From assembly GCF_002838765.1 (NCBI RefSeq), contig NZ_CP025120.1, forward strand, positions 1,116,001-1,180,000: a stretch of DNA of 64,000 bases, written 5' to 3'. Positions 56,423-64,000 of this stretch are shown piece by piece. The first letter of the stretch is position 1; each line of letters starts with the position of its first letter. The position numbers and the translations under genes were made by a program. Source of the stretch: Kangiella profundi (GTDB lineage: Bacteria; Pseudomonadota; Gammaproteobacteria; Enterobacterales; Kangiellaceae). A model generated the notes under the pieces. That model saw only the letters and a program-made list of their open reading frames with translations, had not been told where the DNA came from and made no database searches.

Positions 56423-58615
56423 TTGAAACACGCTATTCGTTCTTTTAAACCTTTAATCTTGGCCAGTCTGTTGGCGATGTCGCTTGGTGCTGTTGCTGAA
56501 GAGCAGAGTGATGATGACATTGAGACTCTGGTGATTAATGCAGAGCATTTGACTGAGAGTCCCTTGACCTTGCCTTCGAGCGTAACTGTGATCGATAGCG
56601 AAACGGCGCGTCGGAACAATGCTCATCATGTGTCTGATATTTTCAATTTAGCGCCAAACGTTAATTTCGCAACGGGTGCGTCTCGTGGTCGCTTTATTCA
56701 GATCCGTGGCGTCGGCGAGCGCAGTGAGTTTGTTGAGCCGGTGAATTATTCGGTGGGTGTGATTGTTGATGGCATTGATATGACGGGTATCGCTGGCGGT
56801 GCCTTGATGCTTGATACGCAACAGGTTGAGATCCTACGCGGGCCACAGGGGACGATTTATGGTGCTAATGCATTGGCAGGCCTTGTGAATATGGTATCTG
56901 CTGAGCCTGAGGAAGACTTGCTCAAAGTTTCCGGTTCTTTTGAGTCTTACAATGGTCGCAGCGCTTCTTTGATAAGCAGTGATCAGCTGTCGGATGCCTG
57001 GGGTTACCGTTTCGCGGTGGGGCAGTATCGTAGCGACGGTTTTACCGATAACATTTTCCTCGGTCGTGATGATACCCAGAATATCGATGAATCGAGCATG
57101 AAGGCTCGTTTGGTTTACCAACCCAGTGACGACTTTTCTTTGACCTCAAATCTGATTCTGGTCGATGTGGACAATGGTTATGACGCTTTTAGTCTTGATA
57201 ACACACGCCAGACTTACTCTGATGAGCCAGGGCACGATCGCCAGGAAACCATAGGCGCTTCCTTTATTGCTGAATGGGCCTGGGACACGACCAAACTGCA
57301 AAGCACCTTGTCATTTGCTGATAGCGAGCTAGATTATGCTTACGACGAAGACTGGAGTCATACTGGAATTTGTGAAGACACGCCGTGTGATAGCGATGAC
57401 TGGGGCTTTGATTGGTGGTATTCGTCATTTGATCGCTTCTTAAGAGATAACCGTAATCTGAGTCTGGATGTGAAACTGATTGGTGGGCAGGGCAGCACTG
57501 ACACCTTGTCTAATCAATCTTCGTCGAATCAGTGGGTGGTTGGTGCATATTTTCGCGATCAGTCGGTTGACCTGTTACGTCAATATACTTTCAACCCTGT
57601 CGATTTCAGAAATCAGTACGATACGCGTAATGCCGCGCTTTATGGACAGTTGGACATTCCATTGATTAATGATTGGACCTTGGCAACCGGTGCACGTTTC
57701 GAACGCCAGTCGGCTGATTATATTGATAACCAGCCATTTGCGGATGATCGTTCTGAGACCTTCTGGGGTGGTAAGGTTTCGCTTGAGTATCAGGCCAGCG
57801 AACAGGCTATGCTTTATGCCTTGTTATCGCGTGGGTATAAAGCAGGAGGCTTTAATACTGCACAGGAATTACCGGAGTCACAGCGTGAATATGACTCAGA
57901 ATACATGCTCAATCATGAACTAGGGGTTAAAGGTTTGTGGCCTGATGCTGGATTAACGTTGCAGGCGTCTGTGTTCTATCAAAACCGTGATGATATCCAG
58001 TCCAAACAATCTTATGTCACCTCGCAGGCTGATGGGCGAACGTTACAGGAAGGCGGCGAGTGTCCTTGTAATTTTACCGATTACAATATCAACGCTGGTG
58101 GTGCAAAAAGCTATGGTGCTGAAGTTGAGTGGAATTGGCGTTCATCAGATTGGGCGCGTTTGTACGGTTCTGTAGGGATTCTTAAAACTAAGTTTGAAGA
58201 TTTGCAGAGTTTTACTCATGTATTAGCGGATTTAACTGCTAATCCACCTGTGCCTTATGATTTAACGGGTCGCGAATTGGCTCATTCACCAGAGCTGCAA
58301 TGGATTGCTGGTGCTGATTTCTATTTCAATGAATATTGGAGTTTGAATCTGCAAACTGAATTTAAGGATGAGTTTTACCTGTCTGATCGTCATCAGGTTA
58401 AAGCGGAGGACTATCAGTTGTGGCACCTGGCGTTGACTTATGAGGATGCTAATTGGCTTGTTGAACTCTATGGCCGTAACCTGACGGATGAAACTGTCGT
58501 TAATCGAGGTTTTGGTAGCTTCGGCAATGATCCGCGAAAGTTTTATGAAACCGAACCTTATTTTCAGTATGGTACACCAAGAATTGTTGGTGTTCGCGCT
58601 GCCTATAACTTTTAA
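56423..58615 (+). CDS. TonB-dependent thiamine receptor
   Basis: A 730-residue outer-membrane receptor placed behind a TPP riboswitch, so thiamine or a derivative is the likely cargo. A signal peptide ends at GAVAEEQ. The TonB box-like ETLVINAE, the plug (residues about 35-150, IQIRGVGERSEF and VEILRGPQGTIYGANALAGLVNM) and the barrel ending in AAYNF are all present. I choose the TTG at 56423, which has GGAG 7 bases upstream and gives a normal signal peptide; ATG 56408 and TTG 56375 lack ribosome sites. First gene of a four-gene operon. Confidence 0.92.
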   Translation: MKHAIRSFKPLILASLLAMSLGAVAEEQSDDDIETLVINAEHLTESPLTLPSSVTVIDSETARRNNAHHVSDIFNLAPNVNFATGASRGRFIQIRGVGERSEFVEPVNYSVGVIVDGIDMTGIAGGALMLDTQQVEILRGPQGTIYGANALAGLVNMVSAEPEEDLLKVSGSFESYNGRSASLISSDQLSDAWGYRFAVGQYRSDGFTDNIFLGRDDTQNIDESSMKARLVYQPSDDFSLTSNLILVDVDNGYDAFSLDNTRQTYSDEPGHDRQETIGASFIAEWAWDTTKLQSTLSFADSELDYAYDEDWSHTGICEDTPCDSDDWGFDWWYSSFDRFLRDNRNLSLDVKLIGGQGSTDTLSNQSSSNQWVVGAYFRDQSVDLLRQYTFNPVDFRNQYDTRNAALYGQLDIPLINDWTLATGARFERQSADYIDNQPFADDRSETFWGGKVSLEYQASEQAMLYALLSRGYKAGGFNTAQELPESQREYDSEYMLNHELGVKGLWPDAGLTLQASVFYQNRDDIQSKQSYVTSQADGRTLQEGGECPCNFTDYNINAGGAKSYGAEVEWNWRSSDWARLYGSVGILKTKFEDLQSFTHVLADLTANPPVPYDLTGRELAHSPELQWIAGADFYFNEYWSLNLQTEFKDEFYLSDRHQVKAEDYQLWHLALTYEDANWLVELYGRNLTDETVVNRGFGSFGNDPRKFYETEPYFQYGTPRIVGVRAAYNF

Positions 58616-58634
58616 ATATTGAGGGATTGGTGAA

Positions 58635-58886
58635 ATGAAGATTTCAGTTGAATTAAGCTTGTATCCTCTTGATGATCAATTCCTGCCGATTATTCAGGAT
58701 ATTGTTGAACGTCTGATGGGGGATAAGCGTGTTGAGGCTATCGTTAATACCATGAGCACGCAGCTTTTTGGTGACTTTGAATCTGTGATGGCAGTGGTTA
58801 ATGAAACCGTAGAATACTCATTCAAAACTTATGGCAAGCAGGTGTTTGTAGCCAAGTTTTTGAACAGCGATGTTAAGCCCGATTAG
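58635..58886 (+). CDS. YkoF/MTH1187-like thiamine-binding protein
   Basis: An 83-residue single ferredoxin-like domain (MKISVELSLYPLDDQFLPIIQDIVERL..., then STQLFGDFESVMAVVNETVE). This matches the small YkoF / MTH1187 (DUF77) family, several members of which bind thiamine or its HMP part. It is cytoplasmic and lies 19 bases after the receptor gene in a TPP-riboswitch operon, which supports thiamine binding or trafficking. Confidence 0.8.
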   Translation: MKISVELSLYPLDDQFLPIIQDIVERLMGDKRVEAIVNTMSTQLFGDFESVMAVVNETVEYSFKTYGKQVFVAKFLNSDVKPD

Positions 58887-58923
58887 TAGACCCAGTTAAC
58901 AGAGAAAAGAATAGTAAAACTGT

Positions 58924-59535
58924 ATGAGTAGCTTCTTTGAAACCTTTGGCCAGCAAGTAGCGGCTACTTCAAACTGGGAGTGGCTGGCGGTTGCCTTGGC
59001 TATTGCATATATTCTATTAGCGATTAAAGAAAATATCTGGTGCTGGGTTGCTGCTTTTTTTAGTACGGCGATTTACACGGCATTATTCTATGACGTGAAT
59101 TTGTTCATGGAGTCACTGCTTAACGTTTATTATTTGTTGATGGCCGTTTACGGCTTCTATCAATGGCGCTTTACCGGTAAACGAGGGAACGACAAGTCCA
59201 TTAGTCGTTGGTCATTGAAAGTGCATTTGGCTTGGATAGCTGGGCTATCTATAGTCGTCTTGATTAGTGGTTATTTGCTGGATAATTACACGACCCAGGA
59301 TTTTGCCTATGTTGATTCATTCACAACCTGGTTTGCAGTGTTTACTACTTATCTATTAGCGCAGAAGGTGCTGGAAAACTGGTTGTACTGGGTTGTGATC
59401 GACTTTGTGTCAGTGTTTTTATATTGGGAAAAAGGTTTGCTGATAACTGCAATCTTGTTTATAGCTTATACAGTCATGGCCATTGTCGGCTGGCTGGAGT
59501 GGAAGAAGCATTATGCCCAACAGAAAACCGCCTGA
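58924..59535 (+). CDS. pnuT: Thiamine transporter of the PnuC family (PnuT)
   Basis: A 203-residue inner-membrane protein with about seven helices and PnuC-family marks: WEWLAVALAIAYILLAIKENIWCW, LNVYYLLMAVYGFYQW and ENWLYWVVIDFVSVFLYWEKG. PnuC moves nicotinamide riboside, but copies under TPP riboswitches (PnuT) take up thiamine by facilitated diffusion trapped by phosphorylation. The kinase-like gene overlapping its end supports that reading. Confidence 0.88.
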   Translation: MSSFFETFGQQVAATSNWEWLAVALAIAYILLAIKENIWCWVAAFFSTAIYTALFYDVNLFMESLLNVYYLLMAVYGFYQWRFTGKRGNDKSISRWSLKVHLAWIAGLSIVVLISGYLLDNYTTQDFAYVDSFTTWFAVFTTYLLAQKVLENWLYWVVIDFVSVFLYWEKGLLITAILFIAYTVMAIVGWLEWKKHYAQQKTA

Positions 59536-60349
59536 GTGGTGGCAATACTCAAATAGCTGCTGGCAGCAATTGGTTGAGTTATTAAACAAACTGCAGCCGG
59601 ATACTGTTGCTCAATGTGCAAACCAAGCTAATTGGCAATTATTGCGTCAGGGCGATACCAATTCTAATTTTAAATTAAGTCTTACTTTCCAAGATTACTT
59701 TGTTCAATTGGTCGATCAGACAAAAGTTGAGCAGCTACCAGGCGGTTTTTATCGTTCTCAGACAAGACTGGTTAGCGAGAATCCAGCGCTTTCAAAGTGG
59801 CTTCCAAAGTGTTTGCTGGATAATGAAGAAATCCGTGTTTCGGTCTGGCTATATGCGAGCCCGACAGTGAGCCAGCATTTTAACAACCCCGATTTGATAG
59901 TTGATTTAAGTAGTTTATTGAGTGAGTTGCATCATTCTGAATTATCGTTGCCAGAGCTTGATATGAAAATGCATCTTGCGAAATATTATGAAATTGCAAG
60001 AGCTAATAAAACCGCCGATCCTTTCCGCTCAGAAGTGTTGTATGAACAAGGGCAGAAGTTAGTCGATTCTTTCGAGGCATCCCATTGTTGTCATAATGAC
60101 ATCTCGCCTGGCAACTTGCTGTCTGGACACCAGCTTTTTTTGGTTGACTGGGAGTATGCTGCTTTAAGCGATCCATTGTTTGAACTGGCGGGAATTATCT
60201 GCAACTTTGAGCTTTCCGATCGCCAGGAGCAGGAGCTAGTCGAAGAGTATCATAGGCAGTCGCAGATGATGGTGGATTTGGAAAAGCTAGAAGCGATGAA
60301 AGCCTTGTACAGAATTATCACTGAGCTTTGGTATATTGGTAATGCTTGA
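59513..60349 (+). CDS. Thiamine kinase-like phosphotransferase
   Basis: A 278-residue member of the aminoglycoside/choline kinase fold. The Brenner motif is H194-D196-N201 (HNDISPGN) and the metal-binding DWE starts at D212 (LFLVDWEYA). In a TPP-riboswitch operon after pnuT it most likely phosphorylates incoming thiamine (ThiK/YcfN role). The start at ATG 59513, with GGAAGAAG upstream, overlaps pnuT by 23 bases; an in-frame start at 59483 would extend the overlap. Choline kinase is the main alternative. Confidence 0.85.
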   Translation: MPNRKPPEWWQYSNSCWQQLVELLNKLQPDTVAQCANQANWQLLRQGDTNSNFKLSLTFQDYFVQLVDQTKVEQLPGGFYRSQTRLVSENPALSKWLPKCLLDNEEIRVSVWLYASPTVSQHFNNPDLIVDLSSLLSELHHSELSLPELDMKMHLAKYYEIARANKTADPFRSEVLYEQGQKLVDSFEASHCCHNDISPGNLLSGHQLFLVDWEYAALSDPLFELAGIICNFELSDRQEQELVEEYHRQSQMMVDLEKLEAMKALYRIITELWYIGNA

Positions 60350-60351
60350 TC

Positions 60352-60380
60352 AAAAAAGGTACTCCAAGGAGTACCTTTTT
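60352..60380. terminator. Bidirectional terminator after the thiamine operon
   Basis: AAAAAGGTACTCC and GGAGTACCTTTTT arms round AA, between the convergent kinase and amidohydrolase genes. Confidence 0.93.
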
Positions 60381-60401
60381 ATATTTATATGGCTTTAATG
60401 C

Positions 60402-61703
60402 TTACTCTGAGTGACTATTCAAATAATCTATCGCTAAATGCGATAAAGCTTTAACTCCAACCCTCATACCAGCTTCATCCACATAGAAATCTGCAGTGTG
60501 GTGTGGTGCTACTTCACTAAGTGGCTTATCTACAGGCTTACCACCAAGGAAGAAGAACATGCCAGGAACTTCGTTAGCGAAGATAGAAAAGTCTTCAGCC
60601 CCAGTTACTGGATTAACAATATGAATATTGTCTTTGCCAATAACGTTTTCGAGTGTAGGCATCATTTTGGCCGTTAGTTCTGGATCGTTATAAGTTACTG
60701 GTAGCGAACTAGAGTAGGGCAGTTCAACGACAGCGGTTGCGCCCATGCTTTTGGCGATCAATTCGGCTTTTTCTTTCACCTGCTTTGCGATATTTTTTCG
60801 ATCTGCTTCATCCAATGCGCGGATAGTACCAAGCATTTCTACTTCTTCAGGAATGATATTTGAACGAACACCGCCATGAATTGCGCCAACACTGACCACT
60901 GATGCTTGTTGAGTCAGCGGCATGCTGCGACTAACGATAGTCTGCAAACTGTTTACGATTTGAGCGGAGGTTACTACAGGATCAACTGAAAGCCATGGCG
61001 TTGAACCGTGTGCACCTTTACCTTTGATAGTGATTTTAAAGTCATCGACGCTGGCCATCAGGCCTTCTGACTTGATGCCAATTTCACCAACATTAATACC
61101 TGCCCAGATATGTAGGCCAAAGACCACATCAACGTCAGGATTTTTTAGAGCACCTTCTTTAACCATCAGTTCGGCACCGCCTTCTTCACCAGGAGGGGAG
61201 CCTTCTTCGGCTGGCTGGAATAAAAATTTAACGGTTCCCGGAAGCTCATCTTTCATGCTGGTTAAAATTTCAGCAACGCCCATTAACATAGCTACGTGGG
61301 TATCGTGACCACAGGCGTGCATGACTGGCACTTCTTTTCCAAGGTATTCGCCAATAGCAGTAGATTTGAAGGGAAGATCGTTGCGCTCTTTGATAGGCAG
61401 AGCATCCATATCAGCACGTAATGCTACAACAGGACCAGGCTTGCCAGCTTTGAGTACAGCAACAATTCCGGTATGAGCAACGCCTGTTTCTATTTCAAGG
61501 CCTAGCTCACGTAAATGCTTTTCAATGTACTTGCTGGTTTCGAACTCGCGATTACTAAGCTCTGGATTCTGGTGGAGATGGCGACGCCATTCTATGACTT
61601 TTGGCTCAATGGTATCGGCCTTTTCGGCGATAATCTGTTGGGCGTCCTGCGCGGAAAGGGATAGCGAAAACCCTGCTACTAGTATGCTGACAATAAACTT
61701 CAT
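60402..61703 (-). CDS. Secreted M20D amidohydrolase
   Basis: A 433-residue zinc-dependent amidohydrolase exported by a signal peptide (ends LSLSAQD). It has WRRHLHQNPELSNREFET, ALRADMDALPI, MHACGHDTH (metal ligands), FQPAEEG (general base glutamate) and GAEDFS near the end. M20D enzymes cleave N-acyl or aminoacyl bonds, as in hippurate hydrolase or indole-acetyl-amino acid hydrolase. Periplasmic action on scavenged acylated amino acids or peptides is likely; substrate unknown. Confidence 0.9.
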   Translation of the reverse strand: MKFIVSILVAGFSLSLSAQDAQQIIAEKADTIEPKVIEWRRHLHQNPELSNREFETSKYIEKHLRELGLEIETGVAHTGIVAVLKAGKPGPVVALRADMDALPIKERNDLPFKSTAIGEYLGKEVPVMHACGHDTHVAMLMGVAEILTSMKDELPGTVKFLFQPAEEGSPPGEEGGAELMVKEGALKNPDVDVVFGLHIWAGINVGEIGIKSEGLMASVDDFKITIKGKGAHGSTPWLSVDPVVTSAQIVNSLQTIVSRSMPLTQQASVVSVGAIHGGVRSNIIPEEVEMLGTIRALDEADRKNIAKQVKEKAELIAKSMGATAVVELPYSSSLPVTYNDPELTAKMMPTLENVIGKDNIHIVNPVTGAEDFSIFANEVPGMFFFLGGKPVDKPLSEVAPHHTADFYVDEAGMRVGVKALSHLAIDYLNSHSE

Positions 61704-61854
61704 AAAAAGGGGTCCTCAATTTTTAAGCGCGTTCAGTTTGGCCTTTTTTGCCACTTAATGCAAATGTGATTTATCTATTGAGTCATGCATAAAGAATGAT
61801 TGTTATGTTTGGAGAATCAATGTTATGTGAGGATGTTGCCTATTCTTCGATGTA

Positions 61855-61882
61855 AAAAAAGGCGCCCAATCGGACGCCTTTT
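61855..61882 (-). terminator. Terminator after fadE
   Basis: AAAAGGCG and CGCCTTTT arms around ten bases; the minus strand runs into seven T. Confidence 0.85.
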
Positions 61883-61917
61883 GAGGGGTGTTGCTTGTTA
61901 CAAGGGGCGTTACATGT

Positions 61918-64000
61918 TTAAACTTTTTTATGCACCATTTCTTCTGGGGCAAAGTCATCAACGTTTACGATATCAAGACGAGCTTTTTCAGCTTCAATGA
62001 TCAGGTCGTATTCATCTTGAGTGATGATACCGTCATTCTTAGCTTGCTCAGCGTAGATGACTACTTCGTGATTATCAGGTTTGACGCCTAAAGTACTGGC
62101 TACTTTCTTGACCAGTGGTTCAATTTTTAACTGAAGACGTAAAGCACGATCAACTTCAGCAGCATTGTTGAACTCAGCAGCAGTTTTAAACATGCCGTGG
62201 GTTAGTTCTTCACGCATTGCACCTGGCTCTTGTAATTGACGAGCCACTTTACGCTGCAGCTTATCAGAAGGTGCTGAAACTGGCATACCCAGTGGGAAGA
62301 CCACTAATCTTAGTGCCTTGCCTAACCATCCGATAGGGAAGTTACGAAGAACTCCATCAGCTGCCATCTGGGTCTGATACATACAGAAATCTAGTGACCA
62401 CTTAACGATGTCTCGGTCGTGCTCTGGTCGACCTTTATCGTCATAGAATTTGAGTACAGATGAAGCAATGTACATATAACTCAACATGTCGCCAAGACGG
62501 CCCGAGATCATTTCACGACGCTTAAGCTCGCCACCCAGCACGCCCATGGTGACGTCCGATAGGAATGCCAGAGTGCTCGAGAAGCGTGTTAGATGTTGAT
62601 AGTAACGACCGGTAAAGTCAGACTTTGGTTTAAACACCAGACGACTGCTGGTTAAACCTAACCAGAAGGTACGAATCTTGTTACTGGCTGCAAAACCTAA
62701 GTGGCCAAATAATGCCTTATCAAAATCTTTGACGGCCTGTTTGGTGTCTGGATTGTGTGTGGCGGCAATTTCCTTGAGTACGTAAGGATGGCAACGAATC
62801 GAGCCTTGACCATAAATGATCAAGCTACGGGTCAGAATGTTAGCGCCTTCAACTGTAATGGAAATTGGAGCGCTTTGATAAGCCTTAGCCATATAGTTTT
62901 TAGGGCCCATAATGATTGCTTTACCACCATGAACATCCATACCGTCAGTAGCGATCTCACGCGACATATTGGTGGTATGGTATTTGACTATAGCTGATGC
63001 GACCGATGGTTTTTCACCGGTATCGATACCCGCTGCGGTAAAGGTTCGAACTGCATCAATCAGATAAGTTTTACCCGCGATTCTGGCCAATGCTTCCATC
63101 ACGCCTTCCATGTAGCCCACAGGGACTTTGAACTGTTTACGGATGCGAGCATAGGCACCAGTGGTGTACGCAACTGCTTTCGAGCCACCGGTTGCGCCTG
63201 ATGGTAAGGAAATAGCACGACCAGCAGAAAGACAGTCAACCAGCATACGCCAACCGATACCGGCGTTCTTTGCTCCACCGATAATATAATCTAGCGGCAC
63301 GAACACATCTTTACCAGTTGTAGGGCCATTCTGGAATGGAGTGCTGATTGGATGGTGGCGACGACCAAAATTAACCCCAGAGGTATCTGTTGGAATTAAG
63401 GCGCAGGTAATACCTAGATCTTCTTCATCACCCAATAAGCCGTCTGGATCATAAAGCTTGAAGGCCAGGCCGAGTAGGGTGGCCACTGGTGCAAGCGTGA
63501 TATATCGCTTGTTCCAGGTCAGGCGCATGCCCAAAACTTCTTCACCATTCCATTCACCTTTACAGATGATGCCTTTATCAGGAATGCCGCCTGCATCAGA
63601 ACCAGCTTCCACTGAAGTCAATGCAAAGCAGGGCACTTCTTCACCACTGGCCAGGCGAGGAAGGTAATGTTTTTTCTGTTCCTCAGTACCATAGTGCAGA
63701 AGTAATTCCGCAGGGCCCAATGAGTTAGGTACTGATACGATACTTCCAACGGTTGCACTGCAAGAGTTAATCTTAGTCAGAACCTGTGACTGAGCGTAGG
63801 AAGAAAAGCCAAGACCACCGTATTCTTTAGGGATGATAAAACTGAAGAAGCCATTTTTCTTAATGTATTCCCACATTTTTGGTGGCATATCGCGGTCATA
63901 TTCCGAGATAGTCCAGTCATCAATCATCTTACACAGTTCTTCAACCGGGCCGTTTAGGTAGGCTTGCTCCTCTTCAGTAAGCTTTGCTGGTGGAACATCA
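61918..64000 (-). CDS. fadE: Acyl-CoA dehydrogenase FadE (N-terminus beyond the window)
   Basis: About 694 codons of a protein that should be near 800 residues; the frame stays open to the window edge, so the ATG at 63927 is internal. The enzyme starts each round of fatty acid beta-oxidation with FAD. Visible are FFSFIIPKEYGGLGFSSYAQSQ, CFALTSVEAGSDAGGIPD in the acyl-CoA dehydrogenase core and MDVHGGKAIIMGPKNYMAKAYQSAPI, then a long C-terminal DUF1974 region, as in E. coli FadE. With fabR and the desaturase it gives the window two fatty acid functions. Confidence 0.94.
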   Translation of the reverse strand, partial: DVPPAKLTEEEQAYLNGPVEELCKMIDDWTISEYDRDMPPKMWEYIKKNGFFSFIIPKEYGGLGFSSYAQSQVLTKINSCSATVGSIVSVPNSLGPAELLLHYGTEEQKKHYLPRLASGEEVPCFALTSVEAGSDAGGIPDKGIICKGEWNGEEVLGMRLTWNKRYITLAPVATLLGLAFKLYDPDGLLGDEEDLGITCALIPTDTSGVNFGRRHHPISTPFQNGPTTGKDVFVPLDYIIGGAKNAGIGWRMLVDCLSAGRAISLPSGATGGSKAVAYTTGAYARIRKQFKVPVGYMEGVMEALARIAGKTYLIDAVRTFTAAGIDTGEKPSVASAIVKYHTTNMSREIATDGMDVHGGKAIIMGPKNYMAKAYQSAPISITVEGANILTRSLIIYGQGSIRCHPYVLKEIAATHNPDTKQAVKDFDKALFGHLGFAASNKIRTFWLGLTSSRLVFKPKSDFTGRYYQHLTRFSSTLAFLSDVTMGVLGGELKRREMISGRLGDMLSYMYIASSVLKFYDDKGRPEHDRDIVKWSLDFCMYQTQMAADGVLRNFPIGWLGKALRLVVFPLGMPVSAPSDKLQRKVARQLQEPGAMREELTHGMFKTAAEFNNAAEVDRALRLQLKIEPLVKKVASTLGVKPDNHEVVIYAEQAKNDGIITQDEYDLIIEAEKARLDIVNVDDFAPEEMVHKKV

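Overview
The window looks like chromosomal DNA from a marine gammaproteobacterium with moderate to low GC. The gene set (monomeric NADP isocitrate dehydrogenase, FabR with an acyl desaturase, the lrp-ftsK-lolA-rarA-serS order, abundant peptide and amino-acid dehydrogenases, TonB receptors, no sugar catabolic operons) fits the Kangiella/Oceanospirillales neighbourhood; that placement is inference from gene content and protein similarity remembered, not from a search. There are no rRNA genes, CRISPR arrays, integrases or intact insertion sequences. The one tRNA is tRNA-Arg(CCT).

Layout. 0-9.3 kb: end of the isocitrate dehydrogenase gene, a umuDC SOS pair, an ODP-type metallo-beta-lactamase oxygen sensor behind a perfect FNR/Anr box, threonine aldolase, a divergent fabR/desaturase pair with two FabR-like operators, trxB, a DUF1801 protein, a cold-shock protein and a DUF2007 protein. 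9.4-19.4 kb: a secreted beta-lytic/LasA-type M23 peptidase, alanine dehydrogenase divergent from lrp, then ftsK, a 425-base gap holding a tandemly duplicated structured element, and the lolA-rarA-crcB-serS run. 19.6-23.8 kb: a large TonB receptor, tRNA-Arg, a rhodanese lipoprotein and a VOC protein. 23.8-29.2 kb: a complete arginine-to-spermidine route (speA-aguA-aguB and speD-speE). 29.5-37.7 kb: an EamA transporter, a long inverted-repeat element, an unknown HTH-like protein, leucine-dehydrogenase-type enzyme plus ALDH7 aldehyde dehydrogenase, and an EF-hand / pRiA4b-ORF3 / saccharopine-dehydrogenase-like / CsiV run. 37.8-51 kb: mfd, an unknown 442-residue protein, a TPR-GGDEF cyclase, a CPA1 antiporter, an HD-GYP phosphodiesterase, a NaChBac-like channel, a DUF1315 protein and a lysine-ketoglutarate-reductase-like protein. 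51-56 kb: a composite hairpin repeat, type I asparaginase, and an AT-rich accessory stretch of orphan membrane, secreted and lipoprotein genes. 56.1-60.3 kb: a TPP riboswitch heading a thiamine acquisition operon (TonB receptor, YkoF-like protein, PnuT, thiamine kinase-like). 60.4-64 kb: a secreted M20 amidohydrolase and fadE, cut by the window end.

How the genes connect. The window is rich in amino-acid catabolism: threonine aldolase, Ald, the Leu/Val-type dehydrogenase, asparaginase, and three pieces (LKR-like, saccharopine-dehydrogenase-like, ALDH7) that together could oxidise lysine to aminoadipate. With a secreted M23 peptidase and M20 hydrolase this suggests a protein-degrading lifestyle. 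The most novel signals are non-coding: the 15.22-15.54 kb tandem structured element with a compensatory base change between copies, the 114-base inverted-repeat element at 30.40-30.52 kb, and the 390-base repeat with 18-base inverted ends at 51.06-51.45 kb.
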